From Actinospineispora acaciae DSM 45401 (GTDB lineage: Bacteria > Actinomycetota > Actinomycetes > Mycobacteriales > Pseudonocardiaceae): a DNA stretch of 64,000 nt. The DNA lies in the NCBI RefSeq assembly GCF_000620785.1, contig NZ_JIAI01000011.1:1-64000 (forward strand), given 5' to 3'. Below the pieces are notes generated by a model. The model ran no database searches. It saw nothing but the letters and a program-made list of their open reading frames with translations, and was not told the DNA's origin. A program made the position numbers and the translations under genes. Positions 43,356-50,996 of this stretch are shown one piece after another (position 1 is the first letter of the stretch; each line of letters starts with the position of its first letter).

Positions 43356-44168
43356 ATGGCTACCGCTAACAAGGTGAGCGTCATCCCCTGCGGGGCGATG
43401 TCCGCCGATCTGACCTGGCTGCTGCTCAAGCCCGGCAAGGCCATCCAGGACCGCAGCCACCGCGACACCCCGGCACCGTGGGTGGACGTCCCCACGCACT
43501 GCGTGCTGGTCGAGACCGACCAGGGCAAGCTGCTCTGGGACACCAGCTGCCCCCGGGACTGGGAGGAGCGCTGGGGTCCGACCGGCCTGCAGGAGTTCTT
43601 CCCGTACGACCGGGTCGGCGACGACGAGTACCTGGACTCCCGGCTGAACCAGATGAACGTCGGGCTCGAGGACATCGACCTGGTGGTGCTGTCCCACCTG
43701 CACTTCGACCACGCCGGCAACGCCCAGATGTTCAAGAACACCGGCGCCAAGCTGCTCTGCCACCAGCGGGAGAAGGAGTTCGCGTTCGGCTACGAGGGGT
43801 TGTTCAACGGCGCACACCTCAAGACCGACTACGAGGGCCTGCCGTTCGAGACCGTCGACGGCGACACCGAGATCCTGCCCGGCGTGACCCTCATCGAGAC
43901 CCCCGGCCATACCACCGGCTGCATGTCCATGCAGGTCGACCTGCCCGACACCGGCACGATGATCTTCACGTCGGACGCCGTGTACCTGGGCGAGAGCTAC
44001 GGTCCGCCGGCCACCCCGGCCGCGATCGTGAACAACCTGGAGCAGTGGTACGCCTCGGTGGAGAAGCTGCGCGGCATTCAGGAAAGGACGAACGCCCAGA
44101 TGGTGTTCGGGCATGACGGCGAGCAGATCCACAAGCTGCGCCTGGCCCCGGATGGTGCGTACACATGA
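43356..44168 (+). CDS. Metallo-beta-lactamase-fold lactonase (N-acyl homoserine lactonase/BlcC-like)
   Basis: 270 aa, ATG preceded by GAAGGGA. The dinuclear zinc motif is VVLSHLHFDHAGN (~residues 112-124), with further ligands in ETPGHTTGCMSMQ, FTSDAV and VFGHDGEQ. Segments AKLLCHQREKEFAF and PTHCVLVETDQGKLLWDTS resemble the AttM/BlcC and AHL lactonase group. Expected reaction: ring opening of a gamma-lactone or homoserine lactone to the hydroxyacid. It overlaps the next gene by 4 nt; in Agrobacterium the lactonase BlcC is likewise encoded with a GHB dehydrogenase. Substrate inferred. Confidence 0.8.
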   Translation: MATANKVSVIPCGAMSADLTWLLLKPGKAIQDRSHRDTPAPWVDVPTHCVLVETDQGKLLWDTSCPRDWEERWGPTGLQEFFPYDRVGDDEYLDSRLNQMNVGLEDIDLVVLSHLHFDHAGNAQMFKNTGAKLLCHQREKEFAFGYEGLFNGAHLKTDYEGLPFETVDGDTEILPGVTLIETPGHTTGCMSMQVDLPDTGTMIFTSDAVYLGESYGPPATPAAIVNNLEQWYASVEKLRGIQERTNAQMVFGHDGEQIHKLRLAPDGAYT

Positions 44169-45454
44169 CCGGTCTCGATCTTCGTGAGGAAACGATCTTC
44201 ACGTGGGGGGCGCCGCCGCTGAAGTTCGGCGCCGGCGCGGCCGACGAGGTCGGCTTCGAGATGTCCGCGTACGGCGTGCGCCGGGTATTGATCGTCACCG
44301 ACTCCGGGGTGAACGCGCTGGGCGCGCCGGCGCGTATCGCGGACAACCTGCGCCGGTACAAGATCGAGGCGGAGATCTTTGACGGCGTGCACGTCGAGCC
44401 GACCGACGACTCGATGAACAAGGCCGTCGAGTACGCCCGCGCGCAGGGCGACTGGGACGGTTTCGTGGCGGTCGGCGGCGGCTCCGCGATCGACACCGCG
44501 AAGGCGATCAACCTGCTGACCAGCTGCTCCGGCGAGCTGATGGACTACATCAACAAGCCGATCGGCAACGCTCGCGTCCCCGACGGCGCGTTGAAGCCGA
44601 TGATCGCGATCCCGACCACCGCCGGCACCGGCTCGGAGTCCACCGCCATGTGCGTGCTGGACATCCTGTCGATGAAGGTCAAGACCGGGATCAGCCACTG
44701 GCGGCTGCGGCCCACCCTGGCGGTGATCGACCCGCTGCTGACGATGACGCTGCCGCCCACGGTGACCGCCGCGTCCGGCATGGACATCGTGTGCCACGCG
44801 GTGGAGTCGTACACCGCGCGCTGGTACACCACGTTCGACCGCAAGCAGCCCGAGCAGCGGGTCACCTACTGCGGCTCGAACCCGGTCTCCGACCTGTGGT
44901 GCGAGCGGGCCATGGAGCTGTTGGCGCGCTCGTTCCGGACCGCCGTCCACAAGGGGGCCGAGGACGTCGAGGCGCGCTCGGACATGATGATGGCGGCCAC
45001 GTTCGCTGGCATGGGGTTCGGCAACTCCGGGGTGCACATCCCGCACGCCAACGCCTACCCGATCGCCGGCATGGTGCGCGACTACGTCCCGGCCGGCTAC
45101 CCGCCGGACGAGCCGATGGTGCCGCACGGCCAGTCCGTGTCCCTGACCGCTCCGCAGGCGTTCCGGTTCTCCTTCGAGAGCGCGCCGGAGCGGCATTTGC
45201 GGGCGGCCGCGCTGCTGGACCCTGGCGCGGAGACGCTCAACGACGCGAGCGAACAGCTTCCGTCCGTGCTGATCAAGCTGATGCGCGACATCGACATCCC
45301 GAACGGCATCGGCGGCGTGGGCTACTCCGAGTCCGACGTGCCCGACCTGGTGCCCGGCACCATGAAGCAGCAACGCCTGCTGGCCACCTGCCCGAAGACC
45401 CCGACCGAGGAGGACATCGCCGACATCCTCACCAAGTCCGTCCAGAACTGGTAG
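44165..45454 (+). CDS. Iron-containing alcohol dehydrogenase, hydroxyacid-oxoacid transhydrogenase-like
   Basis: 429 aa. Group III metal-dependent ADH with the nucleotide motif FVAVGGGSAIDTAKAINLL, IPTTAGTGSESTAM, and metal ligands in SGMDIVCHAVESY, HIPHANAYPIAG and VPHGQSVSLTAP. It resembles animal ADHFE1 (HOT) across its length: HVEPTDDSM, SNPVSDLW, ARSDMMMAATFAGMGFGNSGVH and PERHLRAAALL are close to HOT blocks. HOT moves hydride from 4-hydroxybutyrate to 2-oxoglutarate without free NAD, giving succinic semialdehyde and D-2-hydroxyglutarate. Neighbours (lactonase before; FAD hydroxyacid dehydrogenase after) fit this. NAD-dependent GHB dehydrogenase is the alternative. Confidence 0.82.
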   Translation: MTGLDLREETIFTWGAPPLKFGAGAADEVGFEMSAYGVRRVLIVTDSGVNALGAPARIADNLRRYKIEAEIFDGVHVEPTDDSMNKAVEYARAQGDWDGFVAVGGGSAIDTAKAINLLTSCSGELMDYINKPIGNARVPDGALKPMIAIPTTAGTGSESTAMCVLDILSMKVKTGISHWRLRPTLAVIDPLLTMTLPPTVTAASGMDIVCHAVESYTARWYTTFDRKQPEQRVTYCGSNPVSDLWCERAMELLARSFRTAVHKGAEDVEARSDMMMAATFAGMGFGNSGVHIPHANAYPIAGMVRDYVPAGYPPDEPMVPHGQSVSLTAPQAFRFSFESAPERHLRAAALLDPGAETLNDASEQLPSVLIKLMRDIDIPNGIGGVGYSESDVPDLVPGTMKQQRLLATCPKTPTEEDIADILTKSVQNW

Positions 45455-45460
45455 CCGCCG

Positions 45461-45919
45461 ATGCCGATCTACGTGTACAGGTGCGAGTGCGGGCGGCGGT
45501 TCGAGCGGCTGGCCGGGTTCGACGCGGCCGCGCCGATGTGCCCGGACTGCGGCGGCCAGACCCGCAAGGTGCCGGCCGGGTTCAGCCTGGGCGGCCAGGC
45601 CGACTCCGGGCTGACCCGCGACCAGATGCCCCAGACCTGGCGCGGGGTCTACGACGGCAACCGCGAGTACGTGTCCCAGATGCGCCGGCGGTGGGAGAAC
45701 CGGCAGCGGCTGGAGGCCAAGCACCCGGAGATCGCCGGCGACCAGCGCCCGATCCTGGCGCACGAGGGCAGGTTCCACGACGCGCCGCTGCGCGCCGGCG
45801 ACCCACTGCCCGGCCAGGGACACGGACATGGTCATGGTCACGGACACGGCCATTCGCCCGCTCCGGCCACGGAGAACACCACCGGGAAGAAGTCCGAACC
45901 GAAGCCCGAGTCAAACTGA
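45461..45919 (+). CDS. FmdB-family zinc ribbon protein with His-Gly tail
   Basis: 152 aa, starting 6 nt after the transhydrogenase gene. N-terminal zinc ribbon MPIYVYRCECGRRFERLAG...APMCPDCGG with two CxC/CxxC knuckles, the FmdB signature. The C-terminal part has a run of alternating Gly-His (six GH pairs near residues 121-132), a potential metal-binding tail. FmdB proteins were first seen beside amidase genes and are thought to be regulatory or to help metalloenzymes. Here it sits between two metal enzymes, so metal delivery is a reasonable guess. Confidence 0.8.
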   Translation: MPIYVYRCECGRRFERLAGFDAAAPMCPDCGGQTRKVPAGFSLGGQADSGLTRDQMPQTWRGVYDGNREYVSQMRRRWENRQRLEAKHPEIAGDQRPILAHEGRFHDAPLRAGDPLPGQGHGHGHGHGHGHSPAPATENTTGKKSEPKPESN

Positions 45920-45923
45920 GCAC

Positions 45924-48836
45924 GTGAGCTACCCCGAACAGACAGACATCCGAGCCCTGAGCGCGGATCTCGCCGCCAGAGTCGCCGGTGAGGTTCGCTT
46001 CGACTCCGCCAGCCGCGCCATGTGGTCTGCCGATGCGTCGAACTATCGCCGGGTGCCGATCGGGGTGGTCAGGCCGCGCGACGTGGCCGACGCCGAGGCC
46101 GCCGTCGCGGTGTGCCGGGAGCACGGCGTGCCGGTGCTGCCCCGGGGCGCCGGCACGTCGATCGCCGGCCAGGCGGTGAACACCGCCGTCGTGCTGGACT
46201 TCACCAAGCACGTCAACAACATCGTCTCGATCGACCCGGACGCCCGCACCGCGCGCGTCGAGCCCGGCGTGGTCTGTGACGCCCTGCGCGACGCCGCCCG
46301 CCCGCACGGCCTGACCTTCGGCCCGGACCCGTCCACGCACAACCGCTGCACGCTCGGCGGGATGATCGGCAACAACGCCTGCGGCTCGCACTCGGTGGCC
46401 TGGGGCAAGACGGTCGACAACGTGCACGAGCTGGACGTGCTGACCTACCGGGGCGAGCGCCTCACCGTCGGACCCGGCGCCCCGGCGGCCGGCGCGATCC
46501 CGGACGCGCTGCGCGCCCTCGGCGAGCGCTACGCGGGTGACGTCCGGGAGGCGTTCCCGGACCTGACCCGCCGGGTGTCCGGCTACAACCTCGACCAACT
46601 GCTGCCAGAGAACGGCTTCGACCTGGCCAAGGCGCTGGTCGGCACCGAGGGCACCTGCGTCACCGTGCTCGGCGCGACCGTCCGCCTGGTCGAGTCCCCG
46701 CCGGCCCGCGCGCTGGCCGTGCTCGGCTTCCAGGACGCCTACCTGGCCGCCGACCACGTGATGGTGGTCCGCGAGCACAACCCGCTGACCATCGAGGGCA
46801 TGGACGCCGGCCTGATCGCCGCCCTGCGCGCGCACAACCCCAACGAGACGACCAGCCGTGCCCTACCTGACGGCGGCGGCTGGCTGTACGTCGAGACCGG
46901 CGGCTCGACACCCGAGGAGGCCGAGGCGGCCGCGCACGCCGTGGCCCGCGCCATGAAGCCGTACGGCGCGACGAACGTCGTGGTCAGCGACCCGGCGAAG
47001 ATGCGGGCGCTGTGGCGGATCCGGGAGGACGGCGCCGGCATCCTCACCCGCTCCCCGGACGGCGGCGAGGCCTGGCCGGGCTGGGAGGACGCGGCGGTGC
47101 CGCCGGAGCGGTTCGGCGCCTACCTGCGGGAGTTCGACGCGGTGCTGGCCAGGCACGGGCGGCGCGGGGTGTACTACGGCCACTTCGGGGACGGCTGCCT
47201 GCACGTGCGCATCGACTTCGACCTGCTCACCCGGGACGGCATCGCCAACTTCCGGGCCTTCATGGAGGATGCGGCGGACGCCGTCGTCGCGCACGGCGGG
47301 TCGCTGTCCGGTGAGCACGGCGACGGCCAGGCGCGCGCCGAGCTGCTGCCCCGGATGTACCCCAAGGAGATCATCACCGGGTTCGAGGAGTTCAAGGCCG
47401 TCTGGGACCCGGACGACAAGATGAACCCGAACCGGGTGGTCCGACCGGCGAAGATGGACGAGGACCTGCGCGTGTTCGTCGGCATGCCGCTGCTGGAGGG
47501 CCGCCCGCCGGAGCTGGCGTTCGCCCACGACAGGGGCAGCTTCGCCCGCGCCAACCGCCGCTGCCTGGGCGTCGGCCGCTGCATCACCGGCTCGGGCGGG
47601 GTGATGTGCCCGAGCTACCGGGCCACCGGCGAGGAGATGCACTCCACCCGTGGCCGCGCCCGGCTCCTGTTCGAGATGGCCACCGGCGAGGTGATCACCG
47701 AAGGCTGGCGCTCGCCCGAGGTCGCCGAGGCCCTGGACCTGTGCCTGTCCTGCAAGGGCTGCAAGCGGGACTGCCCCGTCGGCGTCGACATGGCCGCCTA
47801 CAAGACGGAGTTCCTCTCCCAGCGCTACAAGCGACGCCTGCGCCCGCTCTCGCACTACTCCATGGGCGCGCTGCCCCGCTGGCTGCGCCTGACCGCCCGT
47901 ATCCCCGGCCTCCCCCGCGTCCTCAACGCCGCCGCCCGCCGCCCGTCGCTGGCCAAGCTCGCCAAGGCCCTAGCCGGCATCGCCCCCGAACGAGCCATCC
48001 CCCCGCTCGCCCCCCGCCCGTTCACCTCGTCCGCGAGTCGGGGATTTCGTCAGGGTGAGTCGCGGGTTTCGTCAGTGACAGAATCCGCGACTCACCCTGA
48101 CAGAAACCCCGACTCGCGGGTGGTTTTGTGGCCGGACACGTTTACCGATCACTTTGACCCGGTGATCGCGGAGGCGGCCGCCTCGGTGCTCGGGGCGCTC
48201 GGGTATCGGGTGGAGGTGCCGGGTGGGCCGGTGTGTTGTGGGTTGACGTGGCATTCCACCGGGCAGGTGGACGCGGCGCGGCGGGTGTTGCGGCGGACGT
48301 TGCGGACGTTGCGGCCGTGGCTGGAGGAGGGGGTGCCGGTCGTCGTGTTGGAGCCCAGCTGCGCGGCCGCGCTGCGCGCTGATCTGCCCGAGCTGCTGCC
48401 CGGCGACCCGGAGGCGGCCAAGCTGGCGCCGTCCGTGCGGACCTTCGCCGAGGTGCTGGCCGCGCACACCGACGAGCTTTCCGCCCGTAGCGTCCGTACA
48501 GACCTGCGCGCGCTCGTCCAGGTGCACTGCCACCAGCACGCCGACCTGGGCGCGGAGGACGACCGGGCGGTGCTCAAGGCGCTCGGGGTGGACGCCGAGG
48601 TGCTGGACTCCGGCTGCTGCGGGCTGGCCGGCAACTTCGGGTTCGAGCGGGGGCACTACGAGGTGTCCATGGCCTGTGCGGAGCGGGTGCTGCTGCCGGC
48701 GGTGCGCGCGGCCGACGAGGACGTCGCGGTGCTGGCCGACGGGTTCAGCTGCCGCACCCAGCTCCGCCAGGCCGGCCAGCGCGAGCCGCTGCACCTCGCG
48801 CAACTGGCCGCCCGCGCCCTGGGCCTGGACGGCTAG
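45924..48836 (+). CDS. FAD/Fe-S hydroxyacid dehydrogenase (D-lactate/D-2-hydroxyglutarate dehydrogenase type)
   Basis: 970 aa from the GTG at 45924, 4 nt after the FmdB stop. N-terminal PCMH-type FAD domain (LPRGAGTSIAGQAVN; GGMIGNNACGSHS), FAD-oxidase C domain ending GEHGDGQARAELLPRMYP, two 4Fe-4S motifs (CLGVGRC..., CLSCKGCKRDCPVGV), then a CCG domain (HCHQHADLG; DSGCCGLAGNFGFE). This YdiJ/GlcD-GlpC layout oxidises D-2-hydroxyacids to the respiratory chain. Residues ~703-733 are encoded by repeat R5, inserted in frame before VVLWPDTFTDHFDP, in the linker between Fe-S and CCG domains. Codons before the insert end mostly in C, after it in G or T. Confidence 0.85.
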   Translation: MSYPEQTDIRALSADLAARVAGEVRFDSASRAMWSADASNYRRVPIGVVRPRDVADAEAAVAVCREHGVPVLPRGAGTSIAGQAVNTAVVLDFTKHVNNIVSIDPDARTARVEPGVVCDALRDAARPHGLTFGPDPSTHNRCTLGGMIGNNACGSHSVAWGKTVDNVHELDVLTYRGERLTVGPGAPAAGAIPDALRALGERYAGDVREAFPDLTRRVSGYNLDQLLPENGFDLAKALVGTEGTCVTVLGATVRLVESPPARALAVLGFQDAYLAADHVMVVREHNPLTIEGMDAGLIAALRAHNPNETTSRALPDGGGWLYVETGGSTPEEAEAAAHAVARAMKPYGATNVVVSDPAKMRALWRIREDGAGILTRSPDGGEAWPGWEDAAVPPERFGAYLREFDAVLARHGRRGVYYGHFGDGCLHVRIDFDLLTRDGIANFRAFMEDAADAVVAHGGSLSGEHGDGQARAELLPRMYPKEIITGFEEFKAVWDPDDKMNPNRVVRPAKMDEDLRVFVGMPLLEGRPPELAFAHDRGSFARANRRCLGVGRCITGSGGVMCPSYRATGEEMHSTRGRARLLFEMATGEVITEGWRSPEVAEALDLCLSCKGCKRDCPVGVDMAAYKTEFLSQRYKRRLRPLSHYSMGALPRWLRLTARIPGLPRVLNAAARRPSLAKLAKALAGIAPERAIPPLAPRPFTSSASRGFRQGESRVSSVTESATHPDRNPDSRVVLWPDTFTDHFDPVIAEAAASVLGALGYRVEVPGGPVCCGLTWHSTGQVDAARRVLRRTLRTLRPWLEEGVPVVVLEPSCAAALRADLPELLPGDPEAAKLAPSVRTFAEVLAAHTDELSARSVRTDLRALVQVHCHQHADLGAEDDRAVLKALGVDAEVLDSGCCGLAGNFGFERGHYEVSMACAERVLLPAVRAADEDVAVLADGFSCRTQLRQAGQREPLHLAQLAARALGLDG
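48031..48119. repeat. GAGTCG repeat R5 (two units plus two inverted units, 89-nt palindrome)
   Basis: Forward units 48035-48056 and 48057-48078, then inverted units 48072-48093 and 48094-48115, joined at GTCAGTGAC, itself a palindrome. The two 44-nt arms match at about 38 positions. It lies in frame within the FAD/Fe-S gene, encoding SASRGFRQGESRVSSV then TESATHPDRNPDSR. The largest copy in the window. Confidence 0.88.
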
Positions 48837-49417
48837 GTCAGCTGGTCGAGGTCGATCGTCAATGGGTACGGCCGGGTGGTGGTGAAGGTGCCGGTCCTCT
48901 CGCCGTCGTCGGCGTAGCCGAGTTCGCCGGCCAGGTGGCAGGCGAGCAGGGACACGGGCTTGTCCAGGTCGACGATCCAGTAGTGGCCGATGCCGGCGTC
49001 GGCGTACTCGCCGCGCTTGACCACGTGGTCCATCCGCCGCGACCCCGGCGACACGATCTCGACCGCGAGTCGCACCTCCGACGCGCGCAGCATGCCGCCC
49101 TCGGCCCGGACCCGGTCGATTCCGTCTTGATCGTCGATGATCAGGTCCGGTATCCGGGCCGTGCCCGGTTGGTCTGTCGGCGCGAGCCGCAGGTCGATAT
49201 TGACCTCTGAGATGACGCGAACGCCGGGCGGTAGCTGTGGCTTGAGCTGATCGCGAAGTTCGCCAACAGCGAGCATGTGGTCCGGGGTCGGGCTCGGCGA
49301 CATGACGAGCGCACCTTCCTGCAGCTCCGCCCAGCGATAGTCGTCGTCCTCGCCGAGCGCGGTGAACTCGGCGACGGTCAGCGGCCGCGTGGGCGGCGGT
49401 TGCGGAAAGGCCGTCAT
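48833..49417 (-). CDS. Uma2-family (DUF820) restriction endonuclease-like protein
   Basis: 194 aa. PD-(D/E)XK-like fold: RPLTVAEFTAL...YRWAELQEGALVMSPSP, HMLAVGELRDQL, VRVISEVNIDLRL...RIPDLIIDD, VRLAVEIVSPGSRRMDHVVKRGEYADAGIGHYWIVD. The PD, VEIVSPGS and K(R)xEYA positions give the usual catalytic set. Uma2 genes are frequent and mobile-looking in actinobacteria; no partner gene is adjacent. The 3' end abuts the FAD/Fe-S gene (4-nt overlap). Confidence 0.85.
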   Translation of the reverse strand: MTAFPQPPPTRPLTVAEFTALGEDDDYRWAELQEGALVMSPSPTPDHMLAVGELRDQLKPQLPPGVRVISEVNIDLRLAPTDQPGTARIPDLIIDDQDGIDRVRAEGGMLRASEVRLAVEIVSPGSRRMDHVVKRGEYADAGIGHYWIVDLDKPVSLLACHLAGELGYADDGERTGTFTTTRPYPLTIDLDQLT

Positions 49418-49448
49418 CCCTCAGCTCCTTCCTGGGCGGCGACCAGTC

Positions 49449-49458
49449 TGGCATGCCG
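49449..49458. promoter_or_regulatory. Near-match to the GntR operator before the aldo-keto reductase
   Basis: TGGCATGCCG matches TGGCATGCCA at 9 of 10. It lies between the divergent Uma2 and aldo-keto reductase genes, 83 nt before the latter. It may place the reductase in the lactonase regulon, or be chance. Confidence 0.3.
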
Positions 49459-49540
49459 GCGCCCGTCCGCTAGCCACCTTCGGGTCGGAAGTGTTTGTCA
49501 GCGCCGGTTAGCGGCGTGCGCCCGGGGTAGGGTCGCCGGC

Positions 49541-50374
49541 ATGACGGAGGTACCCAACATCACGCTGAACAACGGCGTGGAGATCCCACAGTTCGGTTAC
49601 GGGGTGTTCCAGGTGCCGCCGGAGCGGACGTCGGCGGCTGTGCTGGAGGCGTTCGCGGCCGGGTATCGGCACATCGACACCGCGCAGATGTACCGCAACG
49701 AGGAGGGCGTCGGGCGCGCGCTCGCGGAGTCCGGGCTGGCCCGCGACGAGGTGTTCGTCACCACCAAGCTGAACAACGGCGCGCACGGCTACCAGCGGGC
49801 CATCGCGGCGCTGGACCAGAGCCTGGGCACCATGCGGCTGGACTACGTCGACCTGTTCCTGATCCACTGGCCGCTGCCCCGCCAGGACCGCTACGTGGAG
49901 ACCTGGAAGGCGTTCGAGAAGCTGCTCGCCGACGGCAAGGCCCGCGCCATCGGGGTGTCCAACTTCCAGCCAGCGCACCTGGAGCGGCTGGCGATGGCGA
50001 CCGAGGTGGTGCCGGCGGTCAACCAGATCGAGCTCCACCCCCGGCTCACCCAGCACGAGCTGCGGAAATACCACGCCAAGCATGGCATCGCGACCGAGGC
50101 GTGGAGCCCGATCGCCAAGGGCAGGGTGCTGGAGCACCCGACGCTTCAGGGACTGGCCGACAAGTACGGCAAGACCGCCGCGCAGGTGGTGCTGCGCTGG
50201 CACATCCAGATCGGCAACATCGTGTTCCCCAAGACCAGCAGCCCGGAGCGGATGCGGGAGAACATCGACGTGTTCGACTTCGAGCTGGACCCCGACGACG
50301 TGGCGGCGATCGAGGCGCTCGACGACAGGCACCGCACCGGGCCGGACCCGGACACCTTCGACATGACGGGCTGA
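49541..50374 (+). CDS. Aldo/keto reductase
   Basis: 277 aa, ATG at 49541. NADPH-dependent (alpha/beta)8 reductase of the 2,5-diketogluconate reductase group: GVFQVPPERTSAAVLEAFAAGYRHIDTAQMYRNEEGVGRAL carries the catalytic Asp and Tyr, VTTKLNN the Lys, and LIHWPLP the His. VGVSNFQPAHLERL and VLRWHIQIGNIVFPKTSSPERMREN complete the fold and cofactor loop. The natural substrate is unknown; aldehydes such as succinic semialdehyde from the nearby operon are possible. Confidence 0.9.
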   Translation: MTEVPNITLNNGVEIPQFGYGVFQVPPERTSAAVLEAFAAGYRHIDTAQMYRNEEGVGRALAESGLARDEVFVTTKLNNGAHGYQRAIAALDQSLGTMRLDYVDLFLIHWPLPRQDRYVETWKAFEKLLADGKARAIGVSNFQPAHLERLAMATEVVPAVNQIELHPRLTQHELRKYHAKHGIATEAWSPIAKGRVLEHPTLQGLADKYGKTAAQVVLRWHIQIGNIVFPKTSSPERMRENIDVFDFELDPDDVAAIEALDDRHRTGPDPDTFDMTG

Positions 50375-50423
50375 GGTACGGCCGGCGCAACGCCCGTTCC
50401 GCGTGTCAGCGACTATAGAAACC

Positions 50424-50972
50424 GTGAGCTACGCACTGAAGCTGGTTCCCGCGCTGGACCGTCCCGACCTGCTGGCCGAGCCGGTGCGGGACGCGATCGT
50501 CGCCCTCGGCCCGGTCGGCGGGTCCATCGAGGTCGCCGAGATCGACCCCGAGCTGGCCGATACCGCCGCGTTCTGCGAGCGCTACGAGGTCCCGCCGGAG
50601 GAGTCGGCGAACTGCGTGCTGGTGGCCGGCAAGCGCGCCGGCGAGTCGCGGATGGCTGCGGCGCTGGTGCTGGCGACGACGCGCGCGGACGTCAACGGCG
50701 CGCTGCGGCGGCTGCTGGACGTGCGCAAGGCATCGTTCGCGGCGCGGGACGTGGCGACCGGCCTGACCGGGATGGAGTACGGCGGGATCACCCCGCTCGG
50801 GCTCCCCGACGGCTGGCCGGTGTACGTGGACGGCGCGGTCGCGGCGGCCGCCCGGGTGGTGATCGGCTCGGGGGTGCGGCGGAGCAAGCTGGTGCTGGCG
50901 GGTTCGGTCCTGGCCGCGCTGCCGTCGGTGACGGTGGTCGATGAGCTGGCGGTGCCGGTCGGTGCCGGCTAG
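50424..50972 (+). CDS. YbaK/EbsC family aminoacyl-tRNA deacylase-like protein
   Basis: 182 aa from the GTG at 50424. YbaK/ProX fold: DTAAFCERYEVPPEESANCVLVAGKR...AALVLATTRADVNGALRRLLDVRKASFAARDVATGLTGMEYGGITPLGLPDGWPVYVD. The GGITP turn and conserved Lys (RKASF) mark trans-editing deacylases that clear mischarged tRNA. It is followed 24 nt later by menD, with no obvious functional link. Confidence 0.87.
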   Translation: MSYALKLVPALDRPDLLAEPVRDAIVALGPVGGSIEVAEIDPELADTAAFCERYEVPPEESANCVLVAGKRAGESRMAAALVLATTRADVNGALRRLLDVRKASFAARDVATGLTGMEYGGITPLGLPDGWPVYVDGAVAAAARVVIGSGVRRSKLVLAGSVLAALPSVTVVDELAVPVGAG

Positions 50973-50996
50973 ACGCGGCGGTCGGCGGCGGTCGGT

